A stretch of DNA of 64,000 bases. It comes from Pararge aegeria (taxonomy: Eukaryota; Arthropoda; Insecta; Lepidoptera; Nymphalidae). Positions within the stretch are counted from its first letter, which is position 1. Every line of letters begins with the position of its first letter. The position numbers were made by a program, and so were the translations under genes. The notes under the pieces are model-generated. The model saw only the letters and a program-made list of their open reading frames with translations. It searched no databases and was not told the DNA's origin. Positions 10,553 to 20,815 of this stretch are shown piece after piece. The stretch lies in contig NC_053180.1 of the NCBI RefSeq assembly GCF_905163445.1, positions 13,506,701 through 13,570,700 on the forward strand, read 5' to 3'.

Positions 10553-10813
10553 TAAATAAAAAATAAATAAACTTCGACAATACACATCGCCATCTAGCTC
10601 CAAAGTAAGCGAAGTTTGTGTTATGCGTACTAAGATAGCTGATAAATATTTTTATCAATATAATACACATAAATACTTATAATATACAGATAAACACAGA
10701 CACTGAAAAACATTAATGTTCATCATACAAACATGTTCCAGTTGTGGGAATCGAACCCACGTCCATGGGCACAGAAAGCAGGGTCGCTGCCCACTGCGCC
10801 TGTCAGCCGTCAA
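10553..10813 (-). mobile_element. SINE-A (Metulj-like), near full length
   Basis: From the minus strand: 'gcgcagtgggcagcgaccct' (A box), 'tgggttcgattcccacaact' (B box), 'gtttgtatgatgaacattaa', 'tttttcagtgtctgtgttta', 'gtacgcataacacaaac' and a TTTA tail. The B box is intact. Open frames on both strands here are shadows of the SINE. Confidence 0.9.
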
Positions 10814-10834
10814 AATCTGAGTAGGAAGCGGATA

Positions 10835-11072
10835 TCTTTTTGTGACAAAGCTCGTCCGGAGATGTACTACCATATTGCTTCTTTTTGTATCCAAGCAGCA
10901 ATGCTGTGTTTAGGTCACAAGGGTGAGGCTGCGAATGTAGTTCCAGGTATATGAAGGCTTAACACCTACGCTCAGGTTGATGGACACAGCAAGGCAATTT
11001 GTAGGATGTATTCCCGCCGTGCCCTGCAACATGTTGCTTTGTTTACGGACGATGGTTTTCCCCTATTAAAAA
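10835..11072 (+). mobile_element. Repeat F, longest copy
   Basis: Contains 'ccatattgcttctttttgta', 'aagcagcaatgctgtgttta', 'ggtcacaagggtgaggctgc', 'aggttgatggacacagcaag', 'tgtaggatgtattcccgccg', 'tgccctgcaacatgttgctt' and 'ggacgatggttttcccc'. Other copies lie at 12.58, 25.04 (reverse), 27.93 and 41.12 kb. It has no clear tRNA head in this window and may be the 3' part of a longer element. Class unknown. Confidence 0.65.
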
Positions 11073-11167
11073 ACGTGCATAAGTGTGTTGAAGGTAGTAT
11101 GTGGAACGGTACTCAATTGTCAAAAGTCTATGTTACTTTCAAGCAAAATCTATGAAATGGAAAGAAG

Positions 11168-11184
11168 GGTGTGTGTGTGTGTGT
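11168..11184 (+). repeat. Short (GT)n microsatellite
   Basis: A run of about eight GT units. It lies in an otherwise unassigned stretch (11076-11345). Confidence 0.8.
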
Positions 11185-11351
11185 TTTTATATATTTCATG
11201 TTGATTTTGTGCAAAAAATTAAGAACTGCGACCGATTTTCGTGCAAGTTTTTGCATTATATGCATTATCTTCAAAACATGTCGTTAGACATATTGTTTTA
11301 ATTACAGGCAAGCAGGTAGAACTATGAAACTTTATTTCTATAAAACGGTAC

Positions 11352-11495
11352 AAGTAAATAAATAAATAAATATACTACGACAATACACACATCGCCACCT
11401 AGCCCCAAAGTAAGCGTAGCTTGTGTTATGGGTACTAAGATGACTGATGAATATTTTTATGAATTCGCTGCCCACTGCACCAGTCGGCCGTCAAA
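11352..11495 (-). mobile_element. SINE-A with internal deletion
   Basis: Tail and 3' body ('acgacaatacacacatcgcc', 'gctacgcttactttggggct' on the reverse strand) are joined directly to the extreme head ('gcagtgggcagcg'). About 130 bp, including the B box and core, is missing. The joint is at 'tttttatgaa|ttcgctgccc'. Confidence 0.85.
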
Positions 11496-11604
11496 AGTCA
11501 AGTTAAACGTTGACTGCTATCTCACTTGGTTGTCAGTAATAGCATTCTGGGATGGACGGGCTAACCTATTATGGGCACGGCAGTTAAATTAACCCAACCC
11601 CCCT

Positions 11605-11815
11605 AGTCGGGTTCTACGGAGTTTTGGAACGGTTAATCGCTTGGCGGCGCAGCTTTGGAGGTAGAGTGGTAACTAGCCTCGGCCGCAGTCTCCCACCAGA
11701 TCAGATCTGTGAAAATTCTGAAATAATAACTTCCAAAACTTCCTCCACCAGGAATCGATCCCGGGAACTCCTACAAATAAGACTTAGCACTGCGCCAGCG
11801 TCAAAAGATATTTTT
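11605..11815 (-). mobile_element. SINE-C
   Basis: The reverse strand reads 'gcgcagtgctaagtcttatt', 'gggatcgattcctggtgg', 'cagatctgatctggtgggag', 'actgcggccgaggctagtta', 'ccactctacctccaaagctg' and 'aagcgattaacc'. Both head and middle are present with scattered changes. Slippage has altered the 'aattcagaaattat' portion. Confidence 0.8.
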
Positions 11816-12114
11816 AAACAGTTTTATTTAAATTATATAACGTGTTATAATAGTAACTAAGTTTATTAACTTATATAAACGATCCAGTTTCCAGCAGCTA
11901 AGCGAAATTGGCTGCATTTTGTTCTAAAATAGCCTACATGAGACAATGTTAAAGAAGCGAGCCTTTGAGAATTATATTTCTTGGCTAACAGCATTATTTT
12001 GCCGGCTTATCGTCCACGGGATATTTTGCACACGTTCAACACAAGTTTAAAATTAAAGGATTCTTTGAGTTTTATTTTTGTTGTGTTATTATGATACCCG
12101 CTTTTGGTATGGTT

Positions 12115-12250
12115 TATTTATTTATTTATTAGTAATCCAACAGCGTTACAAACTATTTTGGTTAAGGGTTTATCTTATGAGTAAAATAAGGCCAAATCTA
12201 GATTACATATATAAAGCAATAGGTACAAGTACAACATATACAAAATAATC
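12115..12250 (-). mobile_element. LINE 3' tail, reverse orientation
   Basis: The run of TTTA repeats followed by 'ttagtaatccaacagcgtta', 'caaactattttggttaaggg' and 'aagcaataggtacaagtaca' resembles the reversed 3' end of a common lepidopteran non-LTR element whose tail is a TAAA repeat. Identified by memory of the pattern only. Confidence 0.4.
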
Positions 12251-12277
12251 AGTTACTTTATTCACAACAGCATGAAT

Positions 12278-12330
12278 AGTGTGAGTGGGTGTGAGTGTGC
12301 GTAAGTGTGTGCGTGTGTTCATAAGTGTGG
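12278..12330 (+). repeat. Degenerate GT-rich repeat
   Basis: Imperfect 'gtgtgagtgggtgtgagtgt' followed by 'gcgtaagtgtgtgcgtgtgt'. A decayed microsatellite. Confidence 0.7.
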
Positions 12331-12574
12331 AAAAATAAATAATTTCACATCATTTATTATCTCTCGGGATGCAGTTTAGTTATTTCATTCTTCAATTGTG
12401 TTTTCGATAAATGAAATATATCAAGTTTTAAATTAAATTTATTATAGTTTCTTGCCAGACGAAATATTATAGAATTCTGAGCATAATTTGTATTTGACTT
12501 GGTTTAATATAAAACACAGTAGTAGCACAGCTTTTTTGACAGATCACGTTCGTAAGGTAAGTACCGCCTACGCC

Positions 12575-12612
12575 TCAGGTTAATGGACACAGGGCGGCAT
12601 GTTTAAACATCT
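12575..12612 (+). mobile_element. Repeat F, short fragment
   Basis: 'acgcctcaggttaatggaca' and 'cagggcggcatg' match the core of repeat F. Confidence 0.5.
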
Positions 12613-12834
12613 GCTTAGTCCAATCGTAGTCTTACATATAATAACTATTATTATTGTGTTTCTTATTATGAAAATATTTTAATATTTTAGAAAATATTGA
12701 TAAGTTAGTTATTCACTATACGTAGAATTCCTAATTTGAAACTTCACCATATAAATACTGTTATACATAATATAATGCGTGTGTTAGGAAATAGGGAATT
12801 ACAGTAAAACAGTATTAGAGTCGGTCCAGTTGTT

Positions 12835-12915
12835 TTATTTTAGTCCTTGGGGAGACAGGGTTATAGAGTACAGACCCACAAACACTGCTCTAATGCAGGT
12901 TGGTGTGCTTTAATG
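12835..12915 (+). repeat. Dispersed repeat G, copy 1
   Basis: 'cactgctctaatgcaggttg' followed by 'gtgtgcttta' is shared with 29730-29790 ('cactgcttcagtgcaggttg', 'gcgagctta'). The flanking 'ggggagacagggttatagag' adds to the impression of a transposon fragment, class unknown. Confidence 0.45.
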
Positions 12916-13354
12916 CAATCTATTCTTAAATTAATACTTTAATAGTAAGGAAGAATAATAGTCATGAGAATAAATAATTACTGCTAAGAAACTAGGAATT
13001 TAGCATCAACAGTACTTCGTTCATTAATAAAAGATCTAAATGCCATCCTGAACATTGTTAGTATTGAAGTTAATACCTGGTCTACCACCATCTTTTCTCT
13101 ATTTTTTTAGCACGTGCATGCGTTCTGTGTAGATTTTAAGACTTGTATTGTAAACCTATTTTCTCTATTAAATGAACCGTATGTTCTTTTGAGAAAATAA
13201 ATATCTTAGAACCGATATCGAACTAGTTTTCTATTTTAAATTGTTCATTTCATAATTTAGTTTGCAGTAACAGATAATAAGTATGAATTCAAAGTAACTC
13301 TAAAGAACTCACCACGTTTCATACAGGGCGGGAGAGATAAGGACTCTTCAAATA
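12916..13354. other. Mostly unassigned
   Basis: The tract 13085-13210, with 'ttttctctatttttttagca' and 'gagaaaataaatatctta', could be a LINE 3' end but is too weak to call. Confidence 0.35.
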
Positions 13355-13359
13355 ATAAG

Positions 13360-13500
13360 ATAGATAGACAGATAAAGTCTTTATTGCACAACAAGATCTA
13401 AAATGACTGGTTATGGCCCTGGCCCTTGCTTTTAGCAACTGAATAGCTGCTAAAAGAGAAGGATAGAGTGAAGCTAATAGACTGTTGAAACTTAGCCTGT
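13360..13500 (-). mobile_element. LINE 3' end, reverse orientation
   Basis: 'agacagataaagtctttatt' then 'gcacaacaagatc' is the reverse complement of a tail ending GTGCAATAAAGAC followed by a short tandem, a common non-LTR 3' end in Lepidoptera. A small inverted repeat (cttttagca / tgctaaaag) follows at 13430-13456. Confidence 0.5.
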
Positions 13501-14209
13501 GTCATATTCTAATTAAAGGTTTATACATACTCGGATCCACAATTCTTCACAAAGAAACCTTGCAGTTAACTAAATAAAAAAACTAGAATACGTTCCCTTA
13601 TCCAGTTGAATAAATATAAAACATTCATACTAGTTATAAAAATACTTACCGAAGTCATACATTTACAAATTACTTTTAAAACTAAATCACATCTATATAC
13701 ATACATGAAATAGCCATAAAGTAAGATAACCCAAGTCTAAAACTAACTATGGCAGTAAAACTATACAGGTTAAGGGAGCACTATTATGCAATAGAAAAAT
13801 TGTTTAAATTGTTTATAAACCACCGTCACCTTTTGTTTTTATTTCACTACTGAAAGCAGTTATTAGTTTAGACTGCTAGTTTTGTATCACACTAACTAGA
13901 TAATATATTACCACTTCTTTATGTTAATTTTAATTTCTCCTTAACACACTGCTTCTTCTGAAAATAAATGTCTTTAAAACCTAACCCTAAACCTGCGCAT
14001 CGCCCGCCTGCGCAACTTCGTTTGCTCGGCTCCTATACCCTTCCTTAGGAATAGGGCTATCTTTTAGGTATATTAAATATGATTATCAGACAAAGACTCT
14101 CAGTCCCTGAGATAAGCTATGGCAAACCAAAAAGTCTAGATTATTCCATATATTGGTTTGCAATAAACCTGAATGTATGGAAAATTTCATAAATTTAAAA
14201 TGCAAATAA
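13501..14209. other. Unassigned
   Basis: AT-rich. 'cgcccgcctgcgcaacttcg' near 14000 resembles the reversed 3' end of the DNA element described at 16.2 kb. Nothing else is recognised. Confidence 0.35.
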
Positions 14210-14262
14210 AAAATTTCGGAACCGATAGGATTTGTTCCTGCGACGATCACGGCCTGTGTGAA
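14210..14262 (-). mobile_element. SINE-D fragment (tRNA-like)
   Basis: Reverse complement of 'cggaaccgataggatttgtt' and 'cctgcgacgatcacggcc', matching the T-arm and anticodon region of the SINE-D head at 35.5 kb. Confidence 0.5.
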
Positions 14263-15685
14263 AAATCGTTATAGTTTGAATAACACCAAATGACAGCTGG
14301 ACCTATTCCACTACTAATGCCATCTATTTTGATGCTAAATACAACGAAACTAGTTATTAGATTATTTTACCGCTCCATATCAAGTGAGAAAAAAAACACA
14401 TATTTTTCACTCAGTATTATTATGATAAAGGCCATAATTAATTTGTTAAAAGGAAACTGGCCCTGCTCAGCGAAACGTTATGCACCGTGTTTAAAGATAT
14501 CTCGTACACGAGACAAAATTACGTTTGAGATAAGCGGAAGTTCTTGGAAAATTATGTTTCTTGGCTACGCGTAGCTAGCTCGCCCAGCAATATAGGGGTG
14601 AAAGGCTAAACATGTATTAAGCAAGCTTATTATCCTTCTGCTTAGCTTCATTTATATGTATATAGAACACTTTTATAAAAAAAGAAATGGTTATGCTTAT
14701 GAAACGCTTCCTCGAGATTGCACTTTCAGAAAATATTTTTCTTTTTTGTGTTGTTTAGTACCATGTAGTTAATATACTAGAACAGCTTAGCATGAAAATA
14801 AGGAAACGCGGAACAGTAGCCCAGTTATTTTTTAGGATCTATAACGATTAGGATGACTTATTTTATAATTTTTGATAGAAACCAACTTCTCCGTCAGCTG
14901 ACTTGGATTTTAAAGCGTTAATTTTATATTAACATTAAATTGGATACACGAGTACGTGCCTACTGTATATGTGTTATTTTATTTAAAAAATGTTAAATTG
15001 TTTTCCAAATAGTCTATAACCGCAACCGAAGTGAAAACAAAGAATAGAAGTACCAATGCAAAATGTCTATTGCATGGCTATAAAAATATACAACAACTAA
15101 CCAGACCGTACTAAAGATTTACCAATTAATAAATTTAAAAATTACATGTTTAACAAACTAAACAATGAAAAGATATATTATTCTGAAATAAATTTGACTA
15201 ATAAATAGAAATTTCTTAATTTGATTAATATATAATAGACATTTTTGAGTTGACTAAGAAGTTGAAATTTACCGAATTTGACTATTGAAACTAAAACTAA
15301 ATGAATGAACATTAAATTAAAAAAATGCCCAATTGAATAGATTTGTATCCGCAATAAAATAATCCGCATTATTATAAAAAGTATATTTTTAATCAGGAAA
15401 AACCATTTGCTACCGCTGAATTGCTTCGTTGGTCTATTAGTCCGTGTGTTCAATTATGTATACACGTAGTGGGCTGTTCTTTACAGACAGCTGGTTAGGA
15501 AATCGGCGCTGTCTACCCCCGTGCCTCGAAGACCAAGTTATGGTCAACACGTGATAAAAATGGTTAAAGCCCGCCGACTGTAGCTTGATGGGTAAACGTG
15601 ACGAACTAAAACTCATCTTTTCTATTAGAAAAGAGGCCTGGTCCAAACAGTGGAATGTTTATATGCTAATAATAATAATGACTAT
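14263..15685. other. No feature recognised
   Basis: Open frames at 14290-14574 (+, 94 codons) and 15178-15453 (-, 91 codons) are low-complexity AT-rich frames without domain features. No known repeat. Confidence 0.4.
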
Positions 15686-15688
15686 AAG

Positions 15689-15725
15689 CCCGTCTTCGCC
15701 CCCGCCCCGCTTTTGCCCCGTGCCC
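15689..15725. other. C-rich tract in AT-rich DNA
   Basis: 'cgtcttcgcccccgccccgc' then 'ttttgccccgtgccc' stands out in composition and contains a GC-box-like CCCCGCCCC. It may be the eroded reversed end of the DNA element that elsewhere reads 'gaagtcgcgggc', or a chance GC box. No gene starts nearby. Confidence 0.4.
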
Positions 15726-16214
15726 ACATTATCATGAAATTCGACGTCTAGCCCCGCTTGCGTGTATACTAATAAATTATGTGTCGTTACTAACTTCACG
15801 TATAATAGCAAAATTCGGAGTGCCGGCGAGTGCAGCTAGCTGTCGTGGTTTACTACTGTCAACAGTGCGACGTTCGTTTATGAGAACCTACTCTATAAAG
15901 GCTTTTGTGCAGACGAGTTTCGGTTTTTTAATAAACTTTTTATTCGCGGCCATTTTTATTGCAATTTTACACACCCGAAAAGTTTCACTACGTCTCATTT
16001 TCCAAAATCTAACAAAACCTTTGGGAGCCGCCCATAAATATATATAGATTTTATTGAATGAATTGTTTTTTTTATTTTGTTTAGAAGCATTTACTTAAAG
16101 CTTGCTAGGCTTGGACTGATGAAAAACGGATACGTTTAATAATAAAATTGGGCTGTTTGTTTATCTCCGAAAGCCTTAGATTTCGAGGCAACACTTGTTC
16201 CAGAAGCAGAGCAG
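15726..16214. other. No feature recognised
   Basis: An 88-codon plus-strand open frame (15781-16047) has a hydrophobic middle (FLINFLFAAIFIAIL). It has no recognisable homology and no exon context. Confidence 0.35.
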
Positions 16215-16548
16215 CTACCTAATTACAATTTAAATCTCTTAAAGGGGTGAAATAGGGGTTGAAAGATTGTATAACAGTCCCATGATTTTCACAGTTAGGG
16301 ATATTAAAATTTAAAAAGCGGGTGCTTCAAGGGTGCTTTTATCTGCTAAGAATTAGTTTCTTAAGAATAAAGGGATGAAACGGGTTAGCAGAGTGACTTA
16401 AAATTGGATTTTGAGGTTATTTTGTTAAAATCTGCAGTTTTATGAAAACTTCTAAAAGCGTTTTAAATAAACCAACCAAAAAGGGTATAGATTAGGGGAT
16501 ACAAATATATATATTACAAAATGTACAAAAACGGAGTCGCACGCATCA
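16215..16548 (+). mobile_element. Non-autonomous DNA element, 3' portion
   Basis: 'aaaggggtgaaataggggtt' then 'gaaagattgtataacagtcc' leads to the terminus 'acggagtcgcacgcatcagc' and 'taata'. This matches a very common arthropod element whose 3' end reads 'gaagtcgcgggcaacagcta'. Class (Helitron-like or MITE) cannot be settled here. Separate 3' ends occur at 24.40 (+), 33.69 (-) and 36.61 kb (-). Confidence 0.55.
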
Positions 16549-17090
16549 GCTAATACTTACAAATGTTATTATAACTGTTAAGTTAATTCTACAGAAATTA
16601 ATTCCAAAATTAGCTTAAAATATATTTATAAATGAAAGCACGTACACTGCCAAAATAATAGCAAATTGTATCTAGTATCTAAGCTAATACAAAATAATAG
16701 CCAGCTTAGCTTAATTAATTTGGCTAAAGTAAATAATCGTAGCAGCAAGCTGAATTTGTGAATTATGTCTGTTTGAAGATAAATGATGAACAAATTGAGA
16801 CTAAACTGCTTAGTTTTATGACTTCCCTACGGAAATTTTAAAAACAACATTATTTTTATGTAATATGACGTGTAAGATATTTTTAAAAAATTTTTGATTA
16901 AAAGAACCGTTTAAGTACGACTCATACTCTCGCTACAAGTTAAAGAAAGCAGGAGAAAAAGTACCGAATTGTGAAATGATAACAATATGAGTGCATTATG
17001 ATTAGCAAAACTGAATTTTACTGCAAACTCCAGCATATGTCAAAATCAGTACGTATTTTAGTTCTGTTGTTATATTCATAATCCTTAATA
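16549..17090. other. No feature recognised
   Basis: AT-rich, non-coding. Confidence 0.4.
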
Positions 17091-17094
17091 ATAT

Positions 17095-17232
17095 TATATC
17101 TCTACTAATTTTAATGCGAGAGTGTTTGTTTGCTTTTATTTCCTTTACGTCCTTACCTTGGCAACCAATCAACTTGATTAAATTGCGCCCATTCTTGCTC
17201 TGCTTTTTTCGTTGCCCCATTACTTTACAATC
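17095..17232 (+). mobile_element. 5' end of the same DNA element family
   Basis: 'ctactaattttaatgcgaga' then 'gtgtttgtttgctt' and 'accaatcaacttgatt' match the usual 5' region ('attataaatgcgaaagtgtg', 'accgatcgacttgat'). No 3' end is joined to it. Confidence 0.5.
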
Positions 17233-17403
17233 AAGAAAGTGCAGCGTTGGTTGATCTCCATCTTATTGGACATATGACCTTAAAGCTATGGCCACACTGG
17301 TTTGTTTAAGCTTCCTTTGATGAGTAACAAGCAGAACGTGAGTTTTCACGCTACCTTGAATGCGTTGCATTGACCTTGCCCTAAAATAAGGAGGGTGAAG
17401 CCG

Positions 17404-17607
17404 CAGTGGCGTGCATAGAAGGTATGCAGAGGATATAAAATGAAGAAAATCTGCAGTACAATCTATAAAAAACTTAAGGATAGTAATTTAAGAGTATTGT
17501 AAGAGTAAAAGAAATCCTACCTTCAAGTATTTATAACTCATACCGGAGATTTTATTCAATTTTATATTATCTGCATACCCTGTGCATACCCTCTATGCAC
17601 GCCACTG
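17404..17607. mobile_element. hAT-like foldback MITE, copy 1
   Basis: Ends CAGTGGCGTGCATAG and CTATGCACGCCACTG are perfectly complementary over 15 bp. Pairing extends inward with interruptions ('aaaatgaagaaaatctgcag' against 'accggagattttattcaatt'). GGTGAAG lies on both sides (17394-17400 and 17608-17614), but on the left three bases (CCG) separate it from the terminus, so the TSD is imperfect. No coding capacity. Confidence 0.85.
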
Positions 17608-17760
17608 GGTGAAGGATAGTAGGTGTTGGGAAACTTTCTCATTCTTTTTTATTCTACTACCAGTTAGACCTTGAATATAAGCTCAAATGGTGGTAAGTAA
17701 TGATGAAATTTAAGCTGATAGCGTGCTAACCTATTAGGGGTAATGGCAGATATATTAAAC

Positions 17761-17999
17761 CTGAGTCCAAGGCCGTGGGTTCGATTCCCACAACTGCAGA
17801 GTGTTTGTGTGATAAACATGAATGATTTTCAGTGTCTGGGTATTTATCTGTATATTATAAGTATTTATGTGTTTTATATTCATTAAAAAATATTCATCAG
17901 CTATCTCAGTACCCATAACACAAGCTACGCTTACTTTGGGGCTAGGTGGCGATGTGTGTATTGTCGTAGTATATTTATTATTATTATTTATTTTTATTT
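17761..17999 (+). mobile_element. SINE-A, 5' end truncated
   Basis: Starts within the head at 'ctgagtccaaggccgtgggt' with an intact B box (ggttcgattcc). It runs through 'tttcagtgtctgggtattta', 'catcagctatctcagtaccc', 'aagctacgcttactttgggg' and the 'gatgtgtgtattgtcgtagt' end to a TTTA-like tail. The upstream 'ctattaggggtaatggcaga' is foreign to the family. Confidence 0.9.
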
Positions 18000-18007
18000 A
18001 TTATAAT

Positions 18008-18178
18008 CGCTAGGGTGGTAATTAGCTACGGCTGTAGCCTCCTTCCAGGTCAGACACGAGGAATTTTCAGAAAAAATTCAGGAATTATGAATCTATAAGT
18101 TGCCCCTGTCGGGATTCGAACCACAGACCTCCAACTTAAAACCACAGCGCTCTCCACTGCACCAGGGAGGTCGTGAAA
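18008..18178 (-). mobile_element. SINE-C, abutting SINE-A
   Basis: The reverse strand reads 'tggtgcagtggagagcgctg', the B-box-like 'tcgaatcccgacaggggcaa' and 'ataattcctgaattttttct'. It continues with 'gacctggaaggaggctacag' and 'ccgtagctaattaccaccct'. It begins within ten bases of the preceding SINE-A tail, which suggests insertion at that AT-rich tail. Confidence 0.85.
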
Positions 18179-18710
18179 CTCTTGGTTATGTGCATGCTAT
18201 GTCTATCAGTGGACGCAAACAGGCTGTTAATAGACATTGATATTAGTGTTACGAGAGATGTATTTAACGTAATCCAGCATAGATAAAATACAATAGGTTT
18301 TTAATCGACATTGTATTTATTAAATTCTAGTTAAGTGTTTCGGTGTGATTATTAATGTATTAATAATTGTGTGGGGTTTAGCCATTAATGTCTAGACTGT
18401 GGCAAAATAGCAATGAAAAACTAATCAAAATTCAGAATGATTTGGAGATAGGACCAAGGATAAATATGATTTAGGAGTAGTATTGTCAAATTGAGTAAGA
18501 GGAAACATTATGATTTTTTGTTTGTTTTTATCAATTCTTATAATAATAATGCTAGAAACAAACAAGAAAACAAAGTTTAGGTATTAACTAATTTATTTCA
18601 AGACGAAACAACAAAAAATCTAAATCAATAAGCGTTAATAGGTAATTAAGTACTTTCGTCACTCATCAGAAAATACATGTCGTGAATCTTATGTAACAAT
18701 GCTATCCGTT
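18179..18710. other. No feature recognised
   Basis: Non-coding and AT-rich. Confidence 0.4.
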
Positions 18711-18715
18711 CATTT

Positions 18716-18890
18716 GACGGCCGAGTGGCGCAGTGGGCAGCGACCCTGCTATCTGAGTCCAAGGTCGTGGGTTCGACTCCCACAACTTGAAATTACTTGT
18801 GTGATGAACATTATTGCTTTTCAGTGTCCCAGACACTGTTTATCTGTATATAATAAGTTTTTGTGTGTATTATATTCATAAATATATATA
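18716..18890 (+). mobile_element. SINE-A, 3'-truncated
   Basis: Complete head with 'gtggcgcagtgggcagcgac' (A box) and 'ggttcgactcc' (B box, one change), then 'tttatctgtatataataagt'. The conserved 3' portion ('taacacaagctacgcttact') is missing. The 60-codon open frame here is a SINE shadow. Confidence 0.9.
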
Positions 18891-18954
18891 GATATTTTAG
18901 CAAGTGATAATTTGATCTAACAATTATTCATTGCATTATACAGGGAGGTCAGAA

Positions 18955-19172
18955 GGGGAGGGGTCAGAAGATCTGCAAGGTCTTCCGCATCACAGGTTTG
19001 GCCAGCTGATTGCAGAAGTGCCAGCTCTTCTGCATTGCAGTATAACGGAGGGATGCCGTCAATAAGTGTTGGTCTTACGCATCACAGTATTGAACAGTTT
19101 ACTTTAGAAGTGCTGCAAGCCCTTCCGCATCGCAGAACTAGACAGGGTGTCATTATAGAAGTTCTGTAAGCA
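18955..19172 (+). repeat. ~47 bp minisatellite
   Basis: The motif 'cttccgcatcacag' and its variants ('cttctgcattgcag', 'cttacgcatcacag', 'cttccgcatcgcag') starts at 18982, 19027, 19074 and 19122. Each is preceded by a form of 'agaagtgctgcaag'. A partial fifth unit ('agaagttctgtaag') closes the array. The composition is GC-richer than its surroundings. Confidence 0.8.
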
Positions 19173-20689
19173 TGCAGTAGTAAGATTTAATCAATGACAC
19201 GATTTTTCTGATCAAACATTCCTATCCAATTATTATCTATTTACTGTTGAATTTATTTTTAACTCTTTCGTAAACGAAAATTTATCTTGTACCAGAACTA
19301 CCAATATATTATGTATAAATATTAAAAAGGTCTGTTTTACTCATTCTGTCCATCTCTGAATCATATTTATTATCTTGCTGCTTACTAATATATCAAAAAA
19401 TATGATTTGAGCAGCGATGCCCATCTCATCCGTGTTGTGTTCAGGTCGAGAAAAATTGTAATCAGATGTTTGCGGTAATAGCCAGGACCAAAAGCTTGAC
19501 TTGTTCTCTTAAAATTTAGAACATCTATTTAGTTTGGGCCAACAGTGCAATATAGTAGACTAAGAAGTAATTTTATAAGAACCAATGTGGTATTTTCGTC
19601 AGTGAATATAAATCTTATTGTGTGGGATGAACGGTACGTCTATTTTTTGTAAAAACTTTAGCCGATCCACAATTACCAGACTACGTTTCAATATCCATAA
19701 ATTTGTCTGTACTAAGACATTGTTTGTGGATTAACCGCCATTATGTTTTGGCCTTGTCTCGCTAATGTGCATCATGTGCTAAATGCACCATTTTAATGTG
19801 ACGTCAGTTTAAATTTCAGCGAATCCATTTTACACTTTCTTGTTCTAGTCCAATAATACAATTATTACTTTGTGCAAGTATAATATGTCTCTGTGTTACG
19901 GTTACTTGCTCTCTTTTGCCACTATGTGACATTGGGCTCATGCTCTAAAAATTTGTTATGATCATCAAAATTCATCAACCTAAATTATAAATATATACTT
20001 TCATTTATGTACGTCTGAATGGGATCAGGCGTCACCCATCAAGCTGCTCTGGTTTGGTGGGCTATGAATAACATTTACAATTAACATTCATATTGAATTC
20101 AGAATTTTCATTTAAAAGTACGCTTTTCATGAATCACCAACGTAATAAATAATGAGTTAACGCTCCATAATTATCGCTTCGACTGCATAAAATACACAGT
20201 TGCGTTATTGCTTGCAATATATCATAACTTTATTTACAGTCAAATGTGACCTATAAATCATACTCAAAGAATGACAAATTTGTATTTAACGCTAGTGGGA
20301 ATGTTTATTACCATTATAAAAGTACATACTTGAAGTAGATCACATAACAAGCAGAAAGGAACCGCCAATTACCTAGATCTTAAAATATATGCCAAATAAT
20401 TCGTTCATTAAGTTATTCTAATCGATAATCTAATGAGGAAAGCATGATGTAAAGAAAATTGTAATAGCAAAAATGGTTGGTGAATCCCTCGTAGTTATAT
20501 TTTTATAACTATTCAATAACACTTTTTTCAATATTTAGTGGATGTGAAGTTAGTATTAAGTATTTCGTTTTAAAAAACCTAATGTTTGCGTTGATTAGAT
20601 ACTCGTTTTTTTGTCATTAGCTTATTTTTATTTAAGTACAAAATAGCATGCTGCAATCTAACCTGGTGGTGCGTGATGATGCAAGAATG
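19173..20689. other. Mostly unassigned; possible TE remnants
   Basis: 'gcggtaatagccaggaccaa' (near 19475) resembles a segment common in lepidopteran LINE copies, but too little is left to call. The stretch 19720-19860 includes a perfect CRE octamer. The rest is plain AT-rich DNA. Confidence 0.35.
19799..19806. promoter_or_regulatory. Perfect CRE-type octamer TGACGTCA
   Basis: Palindromic TGACGTCA in 'taatgtgacgtcagttta'. No transcription start or gene is associated, and such octamers occur by chance about once in 65 kb, so a function is not implied. Confidence 0.25.
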
Positions 20690-20815
20690 ATGCTAAGACG
20701 AAAGCGGGTACCTAACCTGTCAGAGGTGTTGCAATTATATTAAACCCACATTGTTTTCTACGCGGCATCCTATCAGAAGGCTTAATCGCTTTTCGGCAAG
20801 TGGGGACGATGCTTT
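20690..20815 (-). mobile_element. SINE-C, 3' portion
   Basis: The reverse strand reads 'ttgccgaaaagcgattaagc', 'cttctgataggatgccgcgt', 'gggtttaatataattgcaac' and 'cctctgacaggttagg'. These correspond to the segment after 'gacgtgccgctaagcgattt' in better copies. Confidence 0.7.

Noticed and set aside
14880..15400. Nuclear copy of mitochondrial DNA
   Set aside because: Very AT-rich, but no mitochondrial gene order, tRNA or rRNA motif could be recognised.
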